From Lepeophtheirus salmonis (Eukaryota; Arthropoda; Copepoda; Siphonostomatoida; Caligidae): a stretch of 64,000 nt of DNA. Positions 46,780-56,469 of this stretch are shown in pieces (the first letter of the stretch is position 1; every line of letters begins with the position of its first letter). The notes beneath the pieces are model-generated. The model did not search any database. It saw only the letters and a program-made list of their open reading frames with translations, and had not been told where the DNA came from. Both the position numbers and the translations under genes were made by a program. The stretch lies in assembly GCF_016086655.4 (NCBI RefSeq), contig NC_052135.2, positions 54,113,671 to 54,177,670 on the forward strand, written 5' to 3'.

Positions 46780-47042
46780 ACTGCGAGTCCACGTCGAATC
46801 TCAAGTCATGCCAAAGTCCTTCAATATTTCTATGGAGTCCTCAGATGTCATTCATGCTTATTTCAAGTCCATAACTATACGAGTGATATAGGGTCCATAG
46901 TGTTAAAGCTTTTCTTGAGTCCATAATATAATAGCTTTGGAGTCCAAGTCAAGTCTCGAGTCTTTGATTGTGAGATTGTCTTCAAAATAAGAACTCAAGT
47001 CCAACTCGAGTCGCAAGTCTCGAGTCCAAGTTCTCACCTCTG
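46780..47042. mobile_element. GAGTCC-rich hAT-like repeat
   Basis: Dense 'gagtcc' and 'caagtc' motifs (for example 'agtccaagtcaagtctcgag') end at 'ccaagttctcacctctg'. The complement of that end is CAGAGGTGAGAA, a hAT-type terminus. The left end was not found. Similar material is at 59170-59449. It appears to be inserted in the THAP element. Confidence 0.5.
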
Positions 47043-47734
47043 ACAATAATTGACCATCGTATCTTAAATTATACATTTATTATTATAATAGATAATAACA
47101 ATTATAAAATCATATGTCAATATGATTTTATAATTGAAAACACTTCTTCTCCTTTGGTTATTCAAAAAAAAAAGGAAAATAAAAGAACCAAATAATTTCT
47201 TCTTTTTACTCACAGCAAAAGAGTATGAGGCGTGCTTCATCCCTCCTTATTATTATAACCGAGCGAAAAATAAATAAATGAGTGACGTCATAAATAAGCG
47301 ACATCTTGCGAGAATAGTATGAAAAATATTGACCATACTATTTTCTCAGGCTAACGGTGCAACACATGATCTAGCAACACATGAATGTAATTTCATCCTT
47401 GATTCTGTATAAATATTTGTATTAAAGGTATGTATATTTGGATAACTTAGTTAAATATGAAATGATATATAGCCTCTTTACTTTTGGTGTCTAAAGAAGG
47501 TAATGTTGAGGTCAATAATCTTGATGTGAATGGGAATTTTGTTATTGTAAAAGGGAAAATAAGCGCATTCGGCGTGTAAAAATTTACTCCTCCCCTTAAT
47601 TTGTACAAATTGCTTATGCGAGTTACAACTAGTACAAGTGAATTATCATTTTAGGTAAAACAGAACGCTAGATTCTTGTAAATTCAAGCCTAAAACACTA
47701 AATATTTAATGTTTTACTCAGATTTTGTTTCAAT

Positions 47735-48235
47735 CTAGTTGCTTTGGTCTTGAAAACCACACCGAGAAGAGAACAAGTCCATCAAATATTGGTATCGAGA
47801 CCAAAACCAATCCTGACAACTACTGTACTTATGAGGAGCAGCATGTACAAGGTTGGGCAGTAAAACATGGACTCTCGAGCTTCTTGGCCTTCATGACCTC
47901 TGTCAGATGGTGGAGTGAGATCCTCGTGTATGAAAACAATCCCAAGTCACCCTTCAGGCTCTCTTGATGGTCCTATAAGATACGGAGAAGTCGTTGGTAG
48001 GCGATTCATTGATTTGCTGGTGTCCCTTTTTGATCCTATTCTCCAAGCTGGACACGGACTCCGGATCCTTCTTTAAATTGAGGACTTCAGTTCCTGTTTT
48101 CCTGGAGAGGTATTCTTCATCTTGGCCACTTTGAATACCAGCCTCCTGGGCACTTCACAATATCCATTCACCACCTCAACTTCAGCAACTAGGAGATCTG
48201 AGATGTGCTACCTTTTGGCATTTTGTTCAATTTTG
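47735..48235 (-). pseudogene. maT-type transposase relic (N-terminal region)
   Basis: On the minus strand, starting near 48160, the frame reads 'AQEAGIQSGQDEEYLSRKTG', then 'LNLKKDPESVSSLENRIKKG', then 'NDFSVSYRTIKRA' before a stop near 47965. This is the paired helix-turn-helix DNA-binding part of a Tc1/mariner-type transposase, cognate of 'R.R.TG' followed by 'VS.KTIRRA' stretches. Beyond it, shifted frames give 'LTEVMKAKKLES' and degraded sequence. No catalytic Asp block can be read with confidence. The plus-strand 80-codon frame at 47725-47967 is its antisense shadow. Confidence 0.7.
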
Positions 48236-48239
48236 GAAT

Positions 48240-49125
48240 GCGAAATGTTTATTATAGTTTGCTTCCTTACAAAGTAAAGCTGAATCAGAACGTCCAAAAA
48301 TAACCTCTAAACCTTCTTATTTCAATGAGAAAATTAACACTAATTAACAGTCCACGTTGTCCCTCTTAACCCTGTTCAACTACATTGCTTATATATTAAA
48401 TATAATCCTTCTCATAAAAAAGTTTTAAATCTTGCATAAAAGGTTCCTATGATAGCTATATAATTAATTATATCGGCCTTGAAAACAAGCTAAAATACTT
48501 TAATAGAATCACGTAGTTAATATTAAGAAGTTATTTAACAAAGAATAATATAATTAACGTCGATTGTGTTTTGAACGAGATTGGTTCTTACGAAATTTGC
48601 TATATAAAAAGCAATACTAAAAGTATCTTCTATTTTTCTTATTTTAATCTTTATAGTTCACTTGCAACACTGTAAGTTGAGTAACAAGGAAATACTTCAA
48701 GTAAGCTAAAACGATGGCCCCATAAATACTAGGAATGAAATTTCTTAAGGCAGAAGATAAAAAGTAAAAGCAATCTATATATTTTCTTTGTCTTTTCACT
48801 ATCTTTTAAGATTATAAATTAATGTTATATAAAAGCAATTAAGTAAAGAAGAGAAGAAGAACAACCTGTTGCACCGTAGAATAACTACGAATAACGAATA
48901 TACGATCAAGAAAATGCCATTAAATTGCTTATACTCAATACAACTTAACAATCACATCTTCAGATGTTTGAACAAAACAATTTTAAATTATAAATATATT
49001 TATAATCTAAAATTGTAATGTTCAAATTAAATCAATCAAATCGGAGCATTTTTCCAAAATCTATAAATTGTCACTGAGTCCACATTTTTTGGTGGATTTA
49101 CTTGAAAATTGGCTTGAATTGTTGG
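48240..49125. other. Spacer, no gene seen
   Basis: AT-rich between two maT relics. No protein-like frame was found; part may be diverged transposon flank. Confidence 0.45.
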
Positions 49126-49149
49126 TACATATAAATGTTGAGAATGTGA

Positions 49150-49560
49150 GAGCTCATTTGATATAACCACATCCAGCATCAATCACAACCTGGATCCAAG
49201 GCCTGGAAGGAGGAGCAGGTGTTGACAAGGTAGTCACTTGTCATGTTGGTCATTATCTCCTTGATGGAGGCAATCAGAGAGTATTTGAGCGCATGAGATA
49301 TTCGACTGGTTTTAGATTCACAGTAGCCCTAGACAAAATAACCCATCAGATTAAGATCCAAACTGACTTGGGGGCACATTTCCTTACCAATGAAATCATA
49401 GGGGGATAACTCAGCAACTTCAGCAAACTGTCTGAGACGTGACAAGGTGCAGAATCTTATTTTCAGAACCAAGGCCGATTTCCAGCGATTTTCTCTATCC
49501 AAGGCAGCACAATTTCTGCCTATGATTGTGTCATCATCGATCATGATCTGAAATTTTTGA
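49150..49560 (-). pseudogene. maT-type transposase relic (C-terminal region)
   Basis: The minus strand reads 'LSPYDFIGKEMCPQVSLDLN' then 'LMGYFV', the cognate of the 'WPPxSPDLNPMDY' block. Its third catalytic Asp is kept (LDLN). A stop follows, then 'GYCESKTSRISHALKYSLIA' and 'SIKEIMTNMTSDYLVNTCSS' in the same frame, the typical C-terminal helix region, to about 49185. Upstream, 'MIDDDTIIGRNCAALDREN' is not a recognisable catalytic block. Subfamily differs from the relics at 38511 and 51925 ('DFIGKEM' type), so several maT lineages are represented here. Confidence 0.82.
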
Positions 49561-49564
49561 TAAA

Positions 49565-50545
49565 TTCGTTTGTCTTGACATTCCCGATCGACATTTTTGC
49601 GGCTAATGACGGGTACGGGATCATTAGTCTACAAAAGAGCCTTACGATCGGAAATGACTCTTCCATGTTATTGTGGAGGGCTATAATAATAATTTTTCAC
49701 CATAACTCCGTTCCTCCTCTCGATCTTCTTTATAATTGGTGCAGCTGTATTCTGACTCAGAAAACTTTAGCTGTTCATCCCCATTAGAATTAACTATATT
49801 TATTGGCAGGTCTAAACGGAACATCTTGAATAACATGTCCTTGGACATGTTATTCACTGTTGTTTACATTTGTGAATGGTATTTTAATGCATTGTGTATA
49901 ATAACAGCGAAATGGTCTTTTCGACGGTTCTTATAGGATCGAAATACACAAATAAAAGGCTTTTTCCGGATTAGACCAATGTATGCTTCAGCTAATGTTT
50001 GTATCCACCTAAAATACACCACATAGCTTGCATAATTAGAGTTTATTCTGAAAATGCCTTTGTGTATGTCTAGCCATGGTTAATTATGTGTGAATTAGTA
50101 CTTTGAGTATTTAAAACTTTTAAAATGTCATAATAATTATGCAAACATTTAATAATAATATAGATAATACTTCTGGGGTAACCTTTATGATGCCCAATAT
50201 TAATTCCTTCCGGACTCCTACTCAAGCCTCCGCGAGCCACAAGCTTGAAAATCATTATTCTAGCCCAACAATAACGAGTTCGTGGCTCAAAACTCAAAAG
50301 AGTTCAACTCAACTAACAATAAGAATGTTTTCATCGTAAATTAAATTTAACTTTTTCACCCTGAACATAATTTTGGATTAAAAAAAGATAGGGGATTAAA
50401 CTTACTTTTGTATTGGACAAACAAACCCCTATCCAAGGGTAAATTGATCCAAATAATAAATCCTTACGAGAGAATCCTTTTCAGATATCATGCAATAATT
50501 AATAACAATAAATAGAGTACACCTTTACATATTTTACATGAAAAT
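49565..50545. other. Spacer or decayed transposon flank
   Basis: On the minus strand near 49700-49830 a frame 'NGDEQLKFSESEYSCTNYKE' followed by 'DREEERSYGEKLLL' is acidic and protein-like but short and unrecognised. It may be an upstream part of the neighbouring transposase relic. Nothing else was seen. Confidence 0.3.
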
Positions 50546-50950
50546 TAGTGTTGGGAAAGGTTTGAAAATCTTTGCCAGGTATGAGACTGTTATGATTTTT
50601 AGTAGACCGAACTGATTCGGTTCTTCAAAGAAATTCAGTCTATATCGGTATTATTGAACATTGGGTCTTAATAGGTTCTATAGATGAATCGTTGATGACG
50701 TCATGTGTGTTTTAAAATGGTAAGCTAGGGTACGATAACGTCATATGAAGTTAAATGTGTTGAATAAATCTCATTTGTACAACTCATGAATTAGACTAGG
50801 GTAAAAAATCGGACTGTAGATAGAAGTCGAAAAATCAGTCTCTAAATTTATAGTGATTAAATTTCGGTCTAAGGTGTAAGAATACTTTCTGGACTAAAGT
50901 ATTGGTCCGATTCGGTATAGAAAATAGCTTAAGATTAAATCTAAACACTA
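50546..50950 (+). mobile_element. F2 MITE, about 405 bp
   Basis: Starts 'tagtgttgggaaaggtttga' and ends 'ttaaatctaaacacta'. The interior has 'gtagaccgaactgattcggt', 'gatgaatcgttgatgacgtc' and 'cgtcatatgaagttaaatgt', matching the other F2 copies. It is non-coding. Confidence 0.8.
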
Positions 50951-50954
50951 ATAA

Positions 50955-51680
50955 AAATCCTTCATGGAAGAAATGACTTCCCTTACTTATCTGAAGAATA
51001 TTTCAATATAATTTTGAGGATTATGTAGCCTGGTGCTGATAATACCATGTTTTTCATATACAAGCAGGAATTTTTGTATTATATTAGGAATGATATAATC
51101 CTTATAACTTATAATACATAATATTAATAACAAAGGTAACCTAGAAATGATATCAAAACTAAATGGAAGTATGTTAATCCTCAAACATGTCAAACAGAGG
51201 AATTAACACATATGTCACGTTTTGACATGTTTTTCTTCTTATTTTTTAGTTATTTATCCATAAAGTGGGATGAATTCTCCTTTTGATGTATTTAAATTAC
51301 CTTTTTGGAATAAAAAAAAATATCAATGTGATGAGGAATATAAGAAAAAGGTTGATGGAAGGTTCAACAAAGAAAATCCAAAAGTATTCAATGTGTATAT
51401 ACATTAAATTGTCCCGTTTTTGGGTCAATATTCTTTCCCCCCCTTTTTTTTATACACAAACCTTTCCTGCTAGGACTTTGAAAAACTGGACTTTCCCAAA
51501 TTTGGGATCTGTCAGATCATTTTGGACGTGATATAGGCAGGACTGGACAGTCGTTAAAATTAGACACTAGGTAACAGGGCTAGTCATTTTTTTTACAAGC
51601 CTTGTAAAAAATTTGTTAGACCAGCAGAGCCTTTTTTTAGGGGGGGTCCCTGAAGCCCCTCAAAATTTGTATCATATATA
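50955..51680. other. Spacer, no gene seen
   Basis: AT-rich. The 82-codon plus frame at 51283-51531 has no recognised relative. Confidence 0.45.
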
Positions 51681-51684
51681 TTTA

Positions 51685-51870
51685 TGTTGTGTACAAGTTA
51701 CGATGTTCATACAAGTTGCAACTTGTATGAACAAAATGTACAAATTACAATTTCTTTGTCCTAAAATGCATCATTTAGTAGCAACATTGGTCATTCTAAT
51801 TACAAACACTATTAATTGATACTATTACTTCATTTTGATTTATTAAAATTATGTGGTTATTATGTATTTA
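51685..51870 (+). repeat. Dispersed repeat, family J, with perfect palindrome
   Basis: 'catacaagttgcaacttgtatg' at about 51709-51730 is a perfect 22-bp palindrome. It is followed by 'caatttctttgtccta' and 'acattggtcattctaat', the order seen at 915-1110. The copy lies just upstream of a maT relic. Confidence 0.6.
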
Positions 51871-51924
51871 TGAGGAATATAACTTTTGGAATTGGAAGTT
51901 AATAACGTGAACTTAAATAACGCT

Positions 51925-52660
51925 ACCCATGGAAGAAAATTGCTGAACGATTTGAATGTAACGGAATAATATTTTATTCGGATGAGAAACAATGGATGGT
52001 TGACAGATCCCACAGCATCTAGAACAACAGATGGTTGGCTAAAGGGAGAGCTAATGTCCTCCACGTCTTTAAAACCAAGTTTCCGAACAGTATAATTACC
52101 TTTGGGGCCATTGGAAGCTACGGCAGTGTCATGCCTCCCATCTTATTTGAGCCAAAAGAGAGGGTGGGTCCCGAAAGATACTGTGATCCTGTCTGATCGG
52201 ATTTAGGTGAGGCCAATGGTGTAAAGTTCCAGTTTCAACAAGACTCGTCTCCCTCTCACAAGGCCTGCAATACCCAAAACAATTTGAAAGAAAAGAAGGT
52301 TTCATTTCGGGACCCCCAGACCTGGCCTTCCTTCCATATGAATTCCATGGATTACATCTTTTAGGGGGAGTTAGAAAGGAAGGTCTTTGCCAATCCACAC
52401 AACAGCATCTACTCCTTGAAGTACTGGAACAAAGTTACACCTGCGGACGTGGTTAGTGCCTGCAAATCCTTTAGGTCTCGTATCGAGCAAATGAGTTGCG
52501 AAAATGGCAAACACATTGAATGAATTTTTTCTTTTGTATTGTTAGAACTTGTAAATAAAATTTCAAACCTCTACTTGCTTCCTTTATTTATCAGGATGTA
52601 GTTAAATGCAGTGCGGATTTACCTGAACGATCCTGTATATTGATGATCCATGTAATGCTC
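51925..52660 (+). pseudogene. maT-type transposase relic, longest catalytic region
   Basis: The best-preserved transposase relic. The plus strand reads 'WKKIAERFECNGIIFYSDEK', with the first catalytic Asp codon at 51981. After one stop come 'RWLAKGRANVLHVFKTKFPN' and 'GSVMPPILFEPKERVGPERY'. A frame change leads to 'GVKFQFQQDSSPSHKACN' (second Asp codon at 52242). The third block is damaged: 'MNSMDYIF*GELERKVF' survives but the SPD that should precede it is lost. The C-terminus 'VVSACKSFRSRIEQMSCENG' runs to a stop at about 52521. A possible 3' terminal repeat, 'gtgcggatttacctgaacga', lies at about 52611. The N-terminal DNA-binding domain is absent. Confidence 0.9.
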
Positions 52661-52664
52661 TATT

Positions 52665-53495
52665 ATTGTATGATCCTTGTTCTGTAGTTACTTTTGATCT
52701 TATGTTTCTTCTTCCTCGTTATTCTTTTACTTATTGTGATGATCTAATATGTGTATTATTATTGAGTGACTGAGTACTTTTATATTTCTAACTACAAATA
52801 CCCTAACTTGTAAACAATATATAAAATAAACAAATCTATAGAGGTAATTGTATAACGGTTTTAATAACTATTGTGGCTACTAACCCATCAAAAAATGAAA
52901 GCTAGCAACGCCCCTTTAGCCCAGAATACCATAAATATTTTATCATTTTTAGACTATCAGAGGACTAGTAAATATAAACTTTTGTTTTAAAATAAAACAT
53001 TTGGAGTAAAAAAAAGAAAGTGAAACACATTTTAAACTTATTAAAAATACAACCAAAAAATGAAATTTGTTTTATAAAAATATATTTAAAAAAAATATAT
53101 ATATTTGTTTTCAATGCCTGTTGACGGTATAATAAGGTGATACAAAGTATTTAAGGTACGACATTAGGTTGTAGCCAAGCAACTTAGATACAGGCAACTC
53201 TACCCTAGACAGCGTAGACTTTTACTAGCCAGGGGCTATCGAACTAGCATCTCTGTCGAGCTCTGGGTATAGCAAATATCAATTTGAAAAAAAAAAATGA
53301 TTTTTTTGTCAAAATGGGTCATTTTAAGTCTTTTGTTTTACAGTCGCAAATATTAAAGTCAAAATTTGTAAATTGTATATTTATTTGTATTTTTTTTAAT
53401 GTGGGGGTTTTGTTGTTGTTGGCAACCTGAACAGCGTTTTTTTATTTCATAAAGCTCTTATCATTATTCTTTCATTCTTGACGAGTATAAATTTT
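52665..53495. other. Spacer with weak repeats
   Basis: Contains a short sequence related to the 42.8-kb repeats (52890-52950). Otherwise AT-rich with nothing recognisable. Confidence 0.45.
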
Positions 53496-53499
53496 AACC

Positions 53500-53830
53500 A
53501 CGGGTAAAACGATAGACTGACATCAACTGTACTTACGGCGTTACCTCATTACACAAAAATATACTACGTATTTTTTTCCGATGTTGATATTTCTGCTCCT
53601 CTTCTACTAATCATTATTCTGAACGTTGATTGGTTGAATTACAATTAGCTCCTTTTAAGGTCTGAACAATTTGCAAGAATGATTGAATAATAATTCTTGG
53701 ATCTATTGCTTATTTACTTAATCTCACTGTTAATTGTTAATCCAAGGAAACTTCATGACAACTAAGCCGCTCTCCTCTTAAACATTTCAATTTATCAGAA
53801 TTACTATATTCATTTTCTTTTTACTTACGA
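53500..53830 (-). repeat. Inverted family H and family G fragments, adjacent
   Basis: 53500-53680 is the complement of the distal part of family H ('cggcgttacctcattacaca', 'aaaaatatactacgta'). 53690-53830 is a weaker inverted family G fragment ('catgacaactaagccgctct'). Confidence 0.5.
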
Positions 53831-53834
53831 AAAG

Positions 53835-54195
53835 TGTTTACAACTTACTACCCTATAAGTGTAGGTGAATCTATGATCGTTGAGAAGGCACTTATTTGAT
53901 AAAAAATGGGAATGTCTGGTAAATGTAAATATTTGATTTAATCAAAGAAATGTTATTAATATATACGAGTACATACTTTGTAAACATGGAAAGACTGATA
54001 TTTCCTGTTGATATTTTCATCAGTAAAAACAAACGTTCATTAATAGATTTGTATGTATGTACACAATATGTGGTGTGCAATATATGTATATGTTAAACTG
54101 TAAAAAATATGTCTTAGAAAGGTGGGAGAGACTTTTTATAGTAACAACCTGAACAATAAATTTTTATCGTTATTATTTAATTTTTTAGAAGGGAA
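53835..54195. other. Spacer, no gene seen
   Basis: AT-rich; no feature recognised. Confidence 0.45.
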
Positions 54196-54200
54196 TATTT

Positions 54201-54444
54201 AAGTAGTGTTGTATCGGTCCTTATTTAGGGCTGAAAACTACAGTCCTATTAACTTCCGTCTCGGTCAGGTACGGTTCAGGTCTCCATATCAGTCATAAAA
54301 CTTATAAAGTTCAGTTCTTGATGACGTCACTCAACTTTACTTCTTCATTTTTAATCAGTTCTAGTACTAACAGTCCAAAGGAACGAGGATCTTAAGGACC
54401 GGTCCTAAGACTGAACTGAATCAATAAGGACTGACACATTACTA
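54201..54444 (+). mobile_element. F1 MITE, about 245 bp (reference copy)
   Basis: The clearest F1 copy. The left end 'tagtgttgtatcggtcctta' and the complement of the right end, 'tagtaatgtgtcagtcctta', align well. The interior has 'cttgatgacgtcactcaact' and 'ggaccggtcctaagactgaa'. The palindromic CRE-like TGACGTCA is conserved in the family. Confidence 0.85.
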
Positions 54445-54509
54445 CATCTGAGTGTTAATTAATCTTAATTAATAGTGGGTGTGTGATTATATAAGACGAT
54501 GAGTAACAC

Positions 54510-54680
54510 CAAGAGATAACTTTGGCTCTTAATGTAAGTAATAGGTCCTTGTTGGACTCGAAGTAGAATTGATGATCGATATCGGAGTAATTCCAGCTTA
54601 TATTACCTTGCTTTATAAGGAGTGGGATTTATCTTTACTTACTTCCTATCAGGACTGCTTGTATCTGATCAAATAATTTG
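54510..54680 (-). repeat. Family G fragment, inverted
   Basis: The complement carries 'gagtccaacaaggacct' and 'aaatcccactcctta', the distal half of the family. Confidence 0.5.
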
Positions 54681-54689
54681 TAATGCCAG

Positions 54690-55349
54690 TTAAGATGCAC
54701 TTTTTCTAAAAATTCTTCCAATTTTCAAGATTATTTTTGCTTTTTACTAGAATATTTAGAATAATTTTTCAAAAAAAAATTCCCAAAAATTATATTTGTT
54801 AAGAATTTTTTAGACTTTTCTCAAAAAATTTATATTTGAAATTTGTATTCATAATTTATATTTGAAATTTGTTTTCAAAATTTATATTTGAAATTTGTTT
54901 TCAAAGTTTATATTTGAAATTTGTTTTCAAGTTTTATATTTGAAATTTAATTTTCGTAATTTTTTGCAAAAATCTGAACAATTTTGAAATTTGCCTCCAA
55001 AAAATTATATATTTTTAATTTTCTAAAAATAAGCTTAGATTTTTGAAAAAAAAAATTATATTTTAATTTTTTTGTAAATAACTGTAAATAGTTGATTTTT
55101 TTTTCCAAAAAATGGAATATCTAAATTATTTTTCCCATAAGTTAATTTTTTTAGAACAGCTTTGGACTTTTGGACTTTTTTTCCAAAAAAAATAGTTTTT
55201 TAAGAATAGCTGTAGATTTTTGAATTTTTTTTCGAAAATATTTAATATTTGAAATTTTTTCCTAAATAATTTAACTTTCAACTTTTTTTTCCGAGAAAAA
55301 TACAAAAACCTACCCCTTCCCAAAATATAATCCTGTGGACGCCCCTGGG
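54690..55349. mobile_element. T-rich element, family T (copy 7), with internal tandem repeat
   Basis: The right end 'cctgtggacgcccctg' is the exact-type family terminus. The left end is not clear. Inside, 54825-54950 is a four-copy tandem array of a roughly 30-bp unit, 'tttatatttgaaatttgttttcaaa' in outline. The whole interior is built from variants of 'aatttttgaaattttttccaaaaa'. A 65-codon minus frame in this block is low-complexity and not a gene. Confidence 0.7.
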
Positions 55350-55354
55350 TAGGA

Positions 55355-56465
55355 TATATTTTATTTATTCTAACAGTAACTGAGCAGTTCTGTTTTAGGG
55401 ACTATATATCGTGCTGGACGACATTAGTATCGCAGAAACACCATATAGGATTTGAAACTATAATTATGACCAAAAACATAACAAAAAAGTGAAAAAATCT
55501 AGCTCAATGTAAAGTTTATATCACAAGAAAATGATACCAGCTACATATTAGAACCCTCGAAGATTCATGTTGAAAGAGAAAACATCCTTGTTTATTTCCT
55601 GCTCTCTCTTGTCAGAGGTAATTTTAGCTGATCTAATTTAAACGTCATGATAACTAAGCTGCTTTCCTCATAAAAATTGTTTAAATTGCCAGGAATAACA
55701 AAAAACCATTTACGGTTTCTCATATTTTTACATAGTGGTGGAAGGTCATATTCAATGCAACTCTGCAGACTACCCAAGAATTGTTATATTTTTTGCCTAT
55801 AATCAGACAATTATAACTTATATATATTATTGTTAAATTTTGCTTCTCGAAAATGATATTAAAAGATGTTCGTGTATAAATAGGTCATCTTAAAAATTAT
55901 ACCTTTAAAAAAAGATTTCTCAAGTTTTGCTCTTATAAAGATAAGTCATTAAAAAACATTCCTGTAAAATTGTCAATAAAGCAAAGAAAAATTCCCTATT
56001 TGAAAAAGTATTGCTTGCAATCAATAAGTCCTAGATCCTAAACGGAACTACTTCAGATCATCCTTTTTTTTCTTTTAAGTAAATATCATTGTGATTCCAA
56101 AATGATTTTTTTGAATCATGCGTGACCCGTCATTCGTTAATTTATTAAGTGGATTAAGTCTGCGGCATACATCCATAAATTAGGCAGCGGAAATGCCACT
56201 TAAAATAGTATTATTTCCATTTGTTGAATATTTAGATTACAACTCATTTCCAAATTATCTTTGGACAATAGGGTACTTAAATATTAATAGACTAAAGACA
56301 CTTCGGGTTAAAACTCCGTTATTTTTTGTCATTTTAAGAAAAATATATTAACACCATCGAGGGTTTTCATGTGATGTCAGCATAGTTCATGTTGGCCATT
56401 TTGGAGACTTAAACTAGCAAGTGTTATAACAGTGAAAACCTTTTTTTTTCTTTAATATGAAACAA
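55355..56465. other. Spacer with an inverted family G copy
   Basis: 55540-55720 is an inverted family G copy ('aacgtcatgataactaagct', 'ttaaattgccagg'). The rest is AT-rich with no gene recognised. Confidence 0.5.
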
Positions 56466-56469
56466 AACA

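Larger units (their letters stand above)
45900..47355 (+). mobile_element. THAP-containing transposon with about 80-bp inverted ends (P-like)
   Basis: 45903-45985 and 47265-47355 are inverted repeats of about 80 bp, roughly 85-90% identical by eye. Both carry 'atagtatggtcaatattt', 'cgcaagatgtcgctt' and 'catttatttatt'. They enclose about 1.3 kb that includes a truncated THAP zinc-finger frame. THAP domains are the DNA-binding domains of P-superfamily transposases, so a non-autonomous P-like element is the best reading. An 8-bp target duplication could not be confirmed because the outermost bases of the two ends do not align cleanly. A hAT-like sequence is nested near the right end. Confidence 0.7.

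Noticed and set aside
52129..52398. 89-codon minus-strand frame
   Set aside because: It is antisense to the maT relic at 51925-52660, whose plus-strand motifs are clear.
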